Positions 53,201-60,109 of a stretch of DNA of 64,000 nucleotides are shown piece after piece. The notes under the pieces were generated by a model that was not told where the DNA came from, did no database searches, and saw nothing but the letters and a program-made list of their open reading frames with translations. Position numbers and translations under genes: made by a program. Source of the stretch: a virus; IMG/VR virus record IMGVR_UViG_3300028388_003330, positions 1 to 64,000 of that record, one strand, 5' to 3'. Within the stretch, counting starts at the first letter, position 1, and each line of letters begins with the position of its first letter.

Positions 53201-53497
53201 CTCAAGAAGCTTGCCCATACGCTCAAGCGTGGCGTTGGCATCAATAATCTGCTGCTGCCAATCCCAAACAACAGCACGCATGTTAACCAGCGCATGACGA
53301 GCAAGACCGGTGATTGTAACGAAATCACGCATCTTCCCTGAAAAACTAGTGACATGCCGCTCCATGCGACGCACAGAGTTGGCAGTCCTGTCGAGATTGA
53401 CGCCAAGGGTTCGAACCGTTTTACCAGCAACTCGGGTGCGCTCAACAAAACCACTGTCGTTAAGCTCAAGCTCTACTTTGATTCTGCTGGTAGCCAT
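50219..53497 (-). CDS. Tape measure protein
   Basis: A 1092-residue protein that sets tail length. The N-terminal tape-measure domain is visible (RTANSVRRMERHVTSFSG; LNELGNTFVKFRSVGIDPTN; AIQQMAGKGVISMEELRQQL). A hydrophobic stretch at about 330-430 may span the host membrane during DNA entry. Long charged coiled coils follow (residues about 440-900), then a glycine-rich C terminus with SYASGGIADSPQLALFGEG, seen in many tape measures. The rule of about 1.5 angstrom per helical residue gives a tail near 160 nm. Confidence 0.95.
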   Translation of the reverse strand: MATSRIKVELELNDSGFVERTRVAGKTVRTLGVNLDRTANSVRRMERHVTSFSGKMRDFVTITGLARHALVNMRAVVWDWQQQIIDANATLERMGKLLEGMSEAATASERVKEAGENLQWLITKAQEAPFSLNELGNTFVKFRSVGIDPTNGSMQALLDSVARFGGNDQILHRATIAIQQMAGKGVISMEELRQQLGEAVPRAIQLLARSMNMTFRELVNAISKGTVESMSALEKMFGEFRRNYEGAAFELMSTWIGMTQQMRTQWMVFLNDVGQAGFFDAAKQEFQSLINAFADGQFKSVAENIGQALAAMVRGLRSFIDFLVNNWDAIKVFGKALATAFAINTLLNFSRALRASVVPAIAASSMAMKKFAVDVSVAMFAIRTAPTALSATTAAIGAFTFAIRGLVSALGLVAPILIAFTTLFYALDSAAKTAEETISEMDLNFVSSQDVVTAKQALNEIEGEYNRVLTRIEKAERDGTAKSQDDMRKLADLRSKYLNARIKFAQIEEAFSRQVTTREKRNARQAMSEQLVEAKNAYQTTAAIQDEFLRRKEITNEQHKTNMINIARTMYAKMGEAYLSEMKETEAALETARKQGAEDSIKKLEARLSVEREMYLEHREQSARELKAMELANVFITDSAGEEKKANKLETYLNSLANKAIDAKAELAGMNGELAKFQFMLESGQFGKAGVQLLGDPKAWDKAKEKVLEAENSYKAAIEARRQATQITQLVDSTQKSNEAGLQKMLQMRRQLESGYNNETAVEARIRGLIEWLDALVAKSPAAEAAIAELRSELQEGLTIEQDRKALQDAFNFKERARLIRQGLLTEREMRRAEYEYEKELLEQRLLDFEGDSEAQVAMQRELYGLLDALRDQYMRDTETAIQALNRDWQDITDEMEQAWVDFANNATDAIMDFVETGKFEFADLITSMLRELIRLQIQKNIVGPLTSALSSAVSGMFGASDFGGSFIGSSSLGGGPTPVFADGGIMTPAGKLPLRSYASGGIADSPQLALFGEGRMNEAYVPLPDGKNIPVTLTGQQVPNVQVNVINQSGQPVKANQGQTKFDGRQMILDVVLEAANRPGGFRDGLRGAVR

Positions 53498-53501
53498 TGT
53501 C

Positions 53502-53819
53502 TTACCCCGTTTTCGCCATTCTCTTCAGTTCTGACCAACCCTCTGTGTCGAGCTTTTCTTCCTGTTTCACCACCGACGCAAGCTCAACCTCCAGAGTCTT
53601 CCGGAATTCTTTGGCGGCTTCAGGGTGATTAGAGTGAACGTTTACAGACAGCGACCGTATGTCAGATTCCGCCATGACACGCGTAATTTGCCCATTAAGG
53701 CTCCAAAACGCTTTGACGGGCATGTTCATGACATCGGCGTAATTGGCATGGAAGAAGTGCATGTACCGCGCCAGCAGAAAGGAGAAATCGACTTCTTCGA
53801 CGGCGCTGTCATTTTTCAG
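53502..53819 (-). CDS. Tail assembly chaperone, downstream (gpT-like) part made by -1 frameshift
   Basis: An open region of 105 codons from the slippery site at 53819 to 53502. It reads LKNDSAVEEVDFSFLLARYM, then HFFHANYADVMNMPVKAFW, the gpT-like pattern. It lacks its own start at this end; the ATG at 53762 is internal. It would be attached to the gpG-like part by -1 slippage to form a fusion of about 207 residues, required with gpG for tape measure folding and tube assembly, as in lambda gpG/gpGT. Confidence 0.85.
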   Translation of the reverse strand: MKNDSAVEEVDFSFLLARYMHFFHANYADVMNMPVKAFWSLNGQITRVMAESDIRSLSVNVHSNHPEAAKEFRKTLEVELASVVKQEEKLDTEGWSELKRMAKTG

Positions 53820-54124
53820 TTTCCCTTGGGGGATTCCTCTTCGCCAACCTGCTCGCCTCGGGCGAAATCAAGAATCGCCGTAAGTTGAGAAAGATTAAGC
53901 GCGTCAAGCTTTTCTTTCGGGCAAGTTGGAAAGCGCCGCTGAATCATCTCAATACTGAGCCTTACCTGCTCAGACAGCGGCATATCCTCATCCATAAGAC
54001 TCTCGTTGCTTGTTACTTCAACGAATTCCTTGACCGACATTTCGACCATCGGGTACTCGACACCGCCGAGCACCAGAGCACGTTCCTCACCTGCGAAATC
54101 ATCAAGGTTCAGCAATTTAGCCAT
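53816..54124 (-). CDS. Tail assembly chaperone, upstream (gpG-like) part
   Basis: A 102-residue helical protein encoded between tail tube and tape measure. It begins after a hairpin-containing leader and ends ESPKGN just after the frameshift site. Length, acidic character and position match gpG-like chaperones. It would be made in excess over the GT fusion, with the ratio set by slippage at 53819-53825. Confidence 0.85.
   Translation of the reverse strand: MAKLLNLDDFAGEERALVLGGVEYPMVEMSVKEFVEVTSNESLMDEDMPLSEQVRLSIEMIQRRFPTCPKEKLDALNLSQLTAILDFARGEQVGEEESPKGN
53819..53825 (-). promoter_or_regulatory. Programmed -1 frameshift site GGGAAAC
   Basis: Minus-strand heptamer GGGAAAC in the frame G-GGA-AAC, directly before the TGA of the gpG-like gene. 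A shift of -1 joins it to the open gpT-like frame. Lambda uses GGGAAAG at the equivalent place. Confidence 0.88.
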
Positions 54125-54147
54125 TGCTTTTACTCCGTTAGAGTTAC

Positions 54148-54169
54148 AGCCCCTCCTAATGGAGGGGCT
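54148..54169 (-). terminator. Stable hairpin between tail tube and chaperone genes
   Basis: AGCCCCTCC pairs perfectly with GGAGGGGCT around a four-base loop. No T run follows on either strand, so it may be an RNA-processing or attenuating element rather than a full terminator. Confidence 0.6.
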
Positions 54170-54181
54170 TGGTTAGGGCGA

Positions 54182-54982
54182 TCAAGCAGCAGCCGGATCA
54201 CCGAACTTGAACAGAAGGTCGTTGTTGGTGCTGTCGGGATAGCCCGTGAATTCGACGTTGTAAACGCGTTCTTCGTCGAGCTTATACGCGAAGGAAACGG
54301 CACCAGCGGTCGCTGCCAGCGGAATGATCAGATCTTCAGATTGATCAGTCACAGGCAGCGAAACCGGATGGATAACCAGTTCCTTAGCGAGAGACAGCAG
54401 ATCAGTACCAACACCGTTGGTAACGTCTACACGCTTGGCACCGGCAGCGGCGGGCGTTGTTTCAACAGCGGCAAGCGTTCCGCCACTGACTGTAACGGTA
54501 GAGGTTACGCCAGATTCACGACCGGTCAGAACAAGAGAAGACCCGCCAGAGGCATCGGCAATCATAGGGGCAGCGCCCGACAGATTGATGCTCGCCTCAA
54601 GACCATCAAGAATCTCGGCTTCATCCGGAGTACCGCTAGCCTCATAGCTGTAAGCAACTCCATCAATCGTAACCGTGTAAGTTGTCGGAACAGGCCCCGC
54701 TTCATCAAGAGTGTAAACCTGCTTGGTTCCGCTATCTACGAGAGTGGCACCCGGCATGATACGAACCATGTTTTCAACGGTTGTTTCAGCCAGAGGGGCT
54801 GTAACGACAATCGAACGCTTGGTAATGAGTTCGTTAATCTCCGACTCACCAAACTGATCAACCATCACCTTATAGGTGTCAGTTGTAACCTCAACCTCTA
54901 CGCCGCCTTTGGTATAGCCCAAATCCACGCCGTCGAACCTGATGTTACATACACCCAATTTCACATTTTGAGTTGATGCCAT
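54182..54982 (-). CDS. Major tail tube protein
   Basis: A 266-residue protein. The first 90 residues (VKLGVCNIRFDGVDLGYTKGGVEV, in part) and the last 70 are typical of siphovirus tube proteins, including TDTYKVMVDQFGESEINE and SLAKELVIHPVSLP. A beta-rich insert (TYTVTIDGVAYSYEAS ... SSLVLTGRESG) lies between, resembling an Ig-like domain exposed on the tube. It is placed before the chaperones and tape measure as expected. Confidence 0.9.
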   Translation of the reverse strand: MASTQNVKLGVCNIRFDGVDLGYTKGGVEVEVTTDTYKVMVDQFGESEINELITKRSIVVTAPLAETTVENMVRIMPGATLVDSGTKQVYTLDEAGPVPTTYTVTIDGVAYSYEASGTPDEAEILDGLEASINLSGAAPMIADASGGSSLVLTGRESGVTSTVTVSGGTLAAVETTPAAAGAKRVDVTNGVGTDLLSLAKELVIHPVSLPVTDQSEDLIIPLAATAGAVSFAYKLDEERVYNVEFTGYPDSTNNDLLFKFGDPAAA

Positions 54983-55014
54983 CGAAAGTTCTCCTTTTGC
55001 AAAAGGTCTCTATC

Positions 55015-55398
55015 TCAAATCAAGACGTAAGCCGTCTCGAATGCTACTGCAAACTCTAGGTTGTCACCTGTGGAGTTTGGGTACACGACAGGGTCGTGCT
55101 GTGGGCGAATATATTTAACTAAAACGTCCGCTAGCTTGTCCGTTTCAGCCATGTTCAACAGCGCAGAAATTTCACTGCACAGTGCGAAACCCGTCTGATA
55201 ATCCGCTGCCCGGACAACGACCATAAACATGCCTTTCCGGTAGCCCGGTAGATCATGCTGGATCTGAGTTCCGGACAGCGGATTCAGAAGTAAAATGCCA
55301 GTGGTGGCCTCTTCTGGCATGTGATAGGCAAAGATATCAGTTCCTCGCCTACCGAAGCCTTCATCCTCAAGAAATTCCGCCACAGACTCAAGTTTCAT
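55015..55398 (-). CDS. Tail terminator / minor capsid-like protein
   Basis: A 127-residue protein: VAEFLEDEGFGRRGTDIFAY, then LPGYRKGMFMVVVRAADYQTG and NLEFAVAFETAYVLI. The pattern and position between the gp10-like connector and the tail tube match tail terminators (gpU-like) and the phage minor capsid family. Its ATG overlaps the stop of the previous gene. Confidence 0.75.
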   Translation of the reverse strand: MKLESVAEFLEDEGFGRRGTDIFAYHMPEEATTGILLLNPLSGTQIQHDLPGYRKGMFMVVVRAADYQTGFALCSEISALLNMAETDKLADVLVKYIRPQHDPVVYPNSTGDNLEFAVAFETAYVLI

Positions 55399-55820
55399 GA
55401 CCGCCTGATCGCTTGATTGATCGCCTCCGAAATCTTCCTTCCTATCTCGGGCGAGTACCTGTCTACAGCGTCAGACAAGAAGTGCGTGCGGGAGCCAGGT
55501 TTATTCTTGCCGTAGTTAGCGGTGTCAGGAATACCTTCATGAACAAGAGTGGCGTACTGCCCAACGTACTTTTTGCCATTCTTGATCGACTCATCCACAA
55601 ACACATCGATGACGACCCGGTTTTTAATCCCTTCACGGGATTCCTCAATGCGGAATGAATCTTCCAAAACACCCTTGTCTCGGGGTGCCCACAACTCGGC
55701 AAGCGTTTTGATCGCTTGTGCCCCATCGCGCAACGCCTGTAGCGCTTTTTTGTTCGACAACACACCGACGTTTTCAAGCCGATTTGCCGTTGAACTGATC
55801 CCAGTTACTTTGAGGCCCAT
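55395..55820 (-). CDS. HK97 gp10-like neck/tail component
   Basis: A 141-residue protein with helical N terminus (NKKALQALRDGAQAIKTLAEL) and the pattern APRDKGVLEDSF then YATLVHEGIPD, typical of HK97 gp10-like proteins that join head and tail. It overlaps both neighbours. Confidence 0.82.
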   Translation of the reverse strand: MGLKVTGISSTANRLENVGVLSNKKALQALRDGAQAIKTLAELWAPRDKGVLEDSFRIEESREGIKNRVVIDVFVDESIKNGKKYVGQYATLVHEGIPDTANYGKNKPGSRTHFLSDAVDRYSPEIGRKISEAINQAIRRS

Positions 55821-56155
55821 TGCTTACAATCCACTTGCCAGTGATGGAGATCGCCGTTGACCGTGTGTCTTGGAAAGACCGATTCAACTTCAAGGTTAAA
55901 TGACATTATGGAAATCCTGTCTCCCGGTTCCACGATGTCGGTCGCCTTCATCATCAAGCGAGCAATGACCGTCCTCTCTTCGGCATTGGCTCTGCTGGCT
56001 GAAGCGTCGGTGCGTACCGTAGTTCTCTGTGCTCCAGCCTCAAGTCGGACAATGCCAACCTGCGTTTCGTAACTATCGCCTTCCTGGGTTTGACCATATA
56101 AATCCGTCTCACCATTCATGCGAGTTACGATGCAATTGACATTGGCCTTAAACAT
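55805..56155 (-). CDS. Head-tail joining protein
   Basis: A 116-residue beta-rich protein. I choose the ATG at 56155 over a TTG three codons upstream because a TATAAT promoter ends eight bases before it, so the message is probably leaderless. YGQTQEGDSYETQVGIVRLE and PGDRISIMSFNLEVESVFP suit the head-closure/joining role. Followed by the gp10-like gene. Confidence 0.72.
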   Translation of the reverse strand: MFKANVNCIVTRMNGETDLYGQTQEGDSYETQVGIVRLEAGAQRTTVRTDASASRANAEERTVIARLMMKATDIVEPGDRISIMSFNLEVESVFPRHTVNGDLHHWQVDCKQWASK

Positions 56156-56163
56156 ACAGGGCA

Positions 56164-56193
56164 ATTATAAGTCACTGATTACTCAACCCGCAA
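56164..56193 (-). promoter_or_regulatory. Promoter with TATAAT and operator-like spacer
   Basis: Minus strand: TTGCGG at 56193-56188, an 18-base spacer with the inverted repeat TTGAGT-N8-ACT, then perfect TATAAT at 56169-56164. The operator arms cover 56167-56186 (plus ATAAGT-N8-ACTCAA). Confidence 0.65.
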
Positions 56194-56950
56194 CAACATA
56201 GCAACTGCTGTTAGGGTGAAAAATATCGTCCTTAATATCTTCGTAAAGAGGCAACCCCAGAGTGGGGTCCGCAATAGCGAATTCTATTCCATTATACTTA
56301 TGTTTAGGGTCCGGATGCCTTACATAAGCGGAATTTTTACCGATCATTGCTAAAGAATATAAGTAAACCTCGTTATAGATCTTCATGGCGTAAGACCGGA
56401 ACAATCTATAAACAAAGGTTTCAGCACCCCAACGCTTTCCGCTTCTGTCCAAAAACACCATGTCGGGACGCTGACTTGTTAGCCGTACAGCGACTTGTGC
56501 GCTCCCCTGAGACATTCTTGAACTGTTCATAACGGAGAGCACGCGTAGCGCGAATTCCCGCGCATATCGCAGCACAGAGCGTCTGTCGCGCTCTAACTGA
56601 GCATGATAGAACTCAGCTAGATCCCGTTTCTCGTTGAACAGGAAATCTTCGACTTCTTCCGCCATCAAACCTTCGAAAACGGAGATGGTTTGAACGCCAG
56701 CCTCTTTCTCCACGTTAGCAATTGCCAGCTTTCGCATTTCCTCTGTAAGGTCGGAAATTACCCCCACCATTTCTTGGTAGTGAGTTTCAATGACATTGAT
56801 AACTTTGAGAGAAAACCGCCCCCTGCTCCCCACATTCATGGCGCTCGCGGTGCTGACGTGACCGTCGAGCATTCCTAGAAGGGCGTACTGTAAGGAGCGG
56901 TATTTACGAACTGCGGAATTTGCCTCCGCAGAAAAGAGTTCTGGATTCAT
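56183..56950 (-). CDS. Minor head / MuF-like morphogenesis protein
   Basis: A 255-residue protein, helical at the N terminus, with a C-terminal segment IKDDIFHPNSSCYVVAG like the HPNCR end of Mu gpF/SPP1 gp7 family head proteins. Residues VFLDRSGKRWGAETFVYRLF support that match. It lies between two connector genes, downstream of the capsid gene. The family is normally next to portal, so the position is a little unusual. Confidence 0.62.
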   Translation of the reverse strand: MNPELFSAEANSAVRKYRSLQYALLGMLDGHVSTASAMNVGSRGRFSLKVINVIETHYQEMVGVISDLTEEMRKLAIANVEKEAGVQTISVFEGLMAEEVEDFLFNEKRDLAEFYHAQLERDRRSVLRYAREFALRVLSVMNSSRMSQGSAQVAVRLTSQRPDMVFLDRSGKRWGAETFVYRLFRSYAMKIYNEVYLYSLAMIGKNSAYVRHPDPKHKYNGIEFAIADPTLGLPLYEDIKDDIFHPNSSCYVVAG

Positions 56951-57702
56951 GACCGCGCCAAGCGCTTCTTGAGGTATATATAACTAGCGAGATAACGCTG
57001 AGCCCTGCTCCGAATCGGCATCATAATGGGCTTGCCGGGGCGGAACATGTTAGAGCTTTCGCCTACGGTTTCCGACATGAGTCCGTCACGCCGACGATCT
57101 TCGATATATTCGCCGCCTAAAATTACATCGGATTCTGCAATTTGCGCCTTTTTTAGCGCAGAAGTGAATTCCACAGGCAATGAGGCGATATCTTCGTCCG
57201 TCAACTCGCTGAGCATGAAGGGTTCAGACCAATAATCTGAAACCAGGAACTTCATTTTCGCGATGGCGAAATAAGCCTCTTTAAGAGCAACAATCCGATC
57301 TTGTTCGGAAGCCGTATCCCATGCTTCGGTAGCCGGAACATCGAACGCCTCCAGAATCGCGTCGGAGTACGTCATGAAAGTGTTTTCCCAAGTCACCAAA
57401 CCATCGCCGGACTCAATCAAATAGCGATCTTTGATGATATGGACGCCATTGACGGTCGTAACCCGCAATTCAATCATGCGGATATCACGAACCTTCTCTG
57501 CCGGAAGTGTATTGTTGACCGCAAGAACGGTGACAGACACCTCAAGATCATCGGAATCGAAACCAATGTTGGTCGTTCCGATAATTTCTGTCTCCGAACC
57601 GTCCAAAAGACGATAGGAAAGCGCGGTCGGATAAACTTGCGACCCATTAACTGTTAACGGGATGGTCCTTACAATATCAACGCCAGACAGGAAGGTGTTC
57701 AT
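56947..57702 (-). CDS. Head-tail connector protein
   Basis: A 251-residue protein. The N-terminal part is beta-rich (VDIVRTIPLTVNGSQVYP; VEVSVTVLAV-like strands) and the C-terminal part helical (ALKEAYFAIAKMKFLVSDYW; RAQRYLASYIYLKKRLA). It begins soon after a capsid-proximal gene and overlaps the next. Context suggests an adaptor between portal and tail. No enzyme motif. Confidence 0.7.
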   Translation of the reverse strand: MNTFLSGVDIVRTIPLTVNGSQVYPTALSYRLLDGSETEIIGTTNIGFDSDDLEVSVTVLAVNNTLPAEKVRDIRMIELRVTTVNGVHIIKDRYLIESGDGLVTWENTFMTYSDAILEAFDVPATEAWDTASEQDRIVALKEAYFAIAKMKFLVSDYWSEPFMLSELTDEDIASLPVEFTSALKKAQIAESDVILGGEYIEDRRRDGLMSETVGESSNMFRPGKPIMMPIRSRAQRYLASYIYLKKRLARS

Positions 57703-57710
57703 GCGTCAAC

Positions 57711-58127
57711 TCATTCCGCAGCCAACTGTTGAGCGTTAATAATACCGGTAATCAGGCCCTTGATGCTGTTGGAGCGGATATCGAACTCTTCGCCAATTGC
57801 ACGCAAACCCTGAATGCCTTTTTCATCGGCAATTTTCTCCAGTTGTGCTCGGTCATATTTAATTACCGGCTTCTTTGGAGGTTCAACAGGATCAGGCTGA
57901 CTTACGCGACTCGAAACAACCGGAGCGGGAGTGCTTTTGTTCGCTTCGTAGGCGCGGCTCGTTAGCTTATTGCCGTCGCCTTCGATAACTTCAACCCTGG
58001 TAAGCGCAGAAAGAAGATTAGCTTGCTGATAGCTAATCGGTTCAGAAACGCCATTTTCGAACTTGGTCATTCCAAGATCGCCGTTGAAATTATCGTATCC
58101 CTTGCCAACCAGTTTCACGCGAATCAT
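57711..58127 (-). CDS. Head-associated protein with C-terminal helical domain
   Basis: A 138-residue protein. An N-terminal beta region (KLVGKGYDNFNGDLGMTKF) and a Pro-rich linker (SQPDPVEPPKKP) precede a SAP-like helical module (YDRAQLEKIADEKGIQGLRAI). Similar architectures occur in phage head or connector proteins. It directly follows the capsid gene and its hairpin. Confidence 0.68.
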   Translation of the reverse strand: MIRVKLVGKGYDNFNGDLGMTKFENGVSEPISYQQANLLSALTRVEVIEGDGNKLTSRAYEANKSTPAPVVSSRVSQPDPVEPPKKPVIKYDRAQLEKIADEKGIQGLRAIGEEFDIRSNSIKGLITGIINAQQLAAE

Positions 58128-58148
58128 GTTTTTTCCCCTGTAACGAAC

Positions 58149-58177
58149 AAGGGGGTGAGGAAAACCCCCACCCCCTT
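58149..58177 (-). terminator. Strong hairpin after the major capsid gene
   Basis: AAGGGGGTG pairs with CACCCCCTT. On the minus strand it follows the capsid stop but no long T run follows, so it may act as a partial terminator or mRNA stabiliser that keeps capsid message abundant. Confidence 0.65.
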
Positions 58178-58213
58178 TGAGTTTGCTAGGTCATCGCTGA
58201 CATAGCTTATCGC

Positions 58214-59119
58214 TTAGATGTTGGTAACACCCTGCAGACGCGCCAGCGACTTGGTGGACTTCAGGGCGGTGCCGCAGTACCACTTCAGACGCGTGCGAGT
58301 GGCGTCTTTGTTCTGAACAGTACCGATGTCCTCGACAACGATACCGGCAGAGTTGCCACCATAGATGCCGTGCAGACCGTCAACTTCGTTCAGGCGCATA
58401 GCGTAGATGGAGCAACAAACGCCAGTCGAGCTACCCTGATCTTCGTCACCCGGCAGGAAGTCATTGATAATGACCGGAACGCCATTATGGGTGAGCATCG
58501 GACGACCGAAGTTCTCCATCATGACGTGCGCGGGCTCAAGACCGCCAGAGGCACGGAGCAGAGTACGCAGAGCGCGAGCAGTGCCAGAACGCATCATGAT
58601 GGCATCAGCGCCGTTCGGCACCATGTCCAGCAGTTCGTCCAGCATGTCGAGCGTCAGAGCCGCACCATTGACAGCAGCGTCGATAGTCTGACCAACGGTC
58701 ACCAGAGAGGAAACACCATCAAACTCTTTGGCGTTAACACCGCTATCGCCAATAGCGAGAGTAGCGCGGAATTTACGCGCAAGACCCTTGGCTTTAGCAG
58801 CGATCTGAATCGCCTTCTGGTTGTTGGTGTCGCCCATGGTGGCGTCGAGGAATTTATCGACATCCACGTCACCAGCAAGGATCTTCAGATTCGCAGTAAC
58901 CTGCGTGAAGGTGCTCGCCTCTTCGGTCACGGTCTCGTTCGGATCGATGAACGCGCCTTCAGAGATGACGTTCTCACGGTTGTAAACGTAAGCTTTACCC
59001 TCGGTACGGGTAAAGGGCAGTACAGCAAAGAGGTCTTCTTTATCGATGATCTCTTCGATGACGCCTGCCACCAGATCATTGTTAGAAAGCTTTTCAGCTT
59101 CAGTTTTGAGCAGAGCCAT
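58214..59119 (-). CDS. Major capsid protein
   Basis: A 301-residue protein, the size of many HK97-fold capsid proteins. It follows the scaffold and ends before a hairpin. Patterns include ALLKTEAEKLSNNDLVAGVI, VLPFTRTEGKAYVYNREN, PNGADAIMMRSGTARALRTL and GVPVIINDFLPGD, which recur in phage capsid proteins of this type. The ATG follows AAGGGAGAAAATCA. An operator-like repeat lies at 59158-59177. Confidence 0.9.
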   Translation of the reverse strand: MALLKTEAEKLSNNDLVAGVIEEIIDKEDLFAVLPFTRTEGKAYVYNRENVISEGAFIDPNETVTEEASTFTQVTANLKILAGDVDVDKFLDATMGDTNNQKAIQIAAKAKGLARKFRATLAIGDSGVNAKEFDGVSSLVTVGQTIDAAVNGAALTLDMLDELLDMVPNGADAIMMRSGTARALRTLLRASGGLEPAHVMMENFGRPMLTHNGVPVIINDFLPGDEDQGSSTGVCCSIYAMRLNEVDGLHGIYGGNSAGIVVEDIGTVQNKDATRTRLKWYCGTALKSTKSLARLQGVTNI

Positions 59120-59157
59120 TGATTTTCTCCCTTAGAAAGAAATAAAAGTCGCAGGCG

Positions 59158-59177
59158 TTAAGTAACTGGGGACTTAA
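59158..59177. promoter_or_regulatory. Perfect operator-like palindrome before the capsid gene
   Basis: TTAAGT-N8-ACTTAA, with all six bases of each arm paired. On the minus strand TTGTTA lies three bases upstream. It could let the capsid gene be expressed separately from portal and scaffold. Confidence 0.6.
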
Positions 59178-59210
59178 TCATAACAAACTTTTCGCCGCAT
59201 GCACAAATAT

Positions 59211-60089
59211 TTATGCACCTGCTCGCAAACTGGCTGCAATACGTTCGTGACCACGAAGCTTCGGTTTCTCTTCCGGCGCTTTATCAGTAATGGTTTTCGA
59301 ACCTGCACCCGGCTTTGCTTTGGAGCGAATCAGTTGTTCACGATCAGGATCGGTCTCAATGATTTTCTTAAGGGCCTCTTCAAAACCAAGAGGTTCTCCT
59401 TTGCCATCAATGAGTTGCGTCCGACCCTCTGCGCCTCTCGGCTTGTCGTACCCAACAACCTGACCATCTTCAATATCGAAATGGCTGCCGTATACAATCC
59501 GCGCTTTGTTGGGCGTAAGAGTCAACTCTTCGGCAATGTATTTCGAATTGTCGAAATTATGACCGACGGTTAGCTTTTCGATGACCGAGTCTTTAGTTTG
59601 CAGACCATTTTCCAATTCACTAAGGCGCTCTTGGAGCGACTTGAGTTCGTTCTGGTGCTGCTCGACCATCTGTTGCTTGAGCTTGTCCCACTCACCCCTT
59701 TCCTCAAGTCGCTTGGTTTCGGCCTTCTTTTTGGACTCCACCAGTTCCTTGATTTCCTTCGGGTCGTAACCTTCCCACTGACCAAGAGCCTTTTTCATGG
59801 CATCCATCTCGGAACGAAGTTCCTTAATGGTCTGCTTCTTCTGCATCACCTCTTTCAGGAGTTGAGCGTCGGCATCAGAAATTTTCTTTTTGCCTTCGTA
59901 CTCTTCAGAGGAATCGTCAGAATCATCAGGGGAAGCCGTATCAGCAGAAGCTTTTACCGTATCGTCACCGCCTTCGCTGTCACTTGCTTCGACGGAATCT
60001 TCGGTACCACCTGCTGCATTGGCAGCGGTGTCATCTTCTTTGGCATCCCAGTAGCCACGATTGATCAGTTGTCGGATTGCAAACGGCAT
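59211..60089 (-). CDS. Capsid scaffold protein
   Basis: A 292-residue acidic protein. Residues 15-75 are Asp/Ser/Glu-rich and disordered, residues about 75-170 a long coiled coil (KKQTIKELRSEMDAMKKAL; KLKQQMVEQHQNELKSLQERL, in part) and the C terminus is basic. This is typical of scaffolds placed between portal and capsid genes. No protease motif is present. Confidence 0.85.
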   Translation of the reverse strand: MPFAIRQLINRGYWDAKEDDTAANAAGGTEDSVEASDSEGGDDTVKASADTASPDDSDDSSEEYEGKKKISDADAQLLKEVMQKKQTIKELRSEMDAMKKALGQWEGYDPKEIKELVESKKKAETKRLEERGEWDKLKQQMVEQHQNELKSLQERLSELENGLQTKDSVIEKLTVGHNFDNSKYIAEELTLTPNKARIVYGSHFDIEDGQVVGYDKPRGAEGRTQLIDGKGEPLGFEEALKKIIETDPDREQLIRSKAKPGAGSKTITDKAPEEKPKLRGHERIAASLRAGA

Positions 60090-60109
60090 TTTTTAACCTC
60101 TCGCTTGGT

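Noticed and set aside
50219-53497. Contractile-tail (myovirus) module
   Set aside because: No sheath, baseplate-wedge or tail-spike hub gene is seen; the order tube, G/GT, tape measure, M, L, K, J is that of siphoviruses.
53885-54976. 363-codon plus-strand open frame opposite tail tube and chaperone genes
   Set aside because: It spans three genes of the tail module on the other strand and a hairpin; it resembles no known protein.
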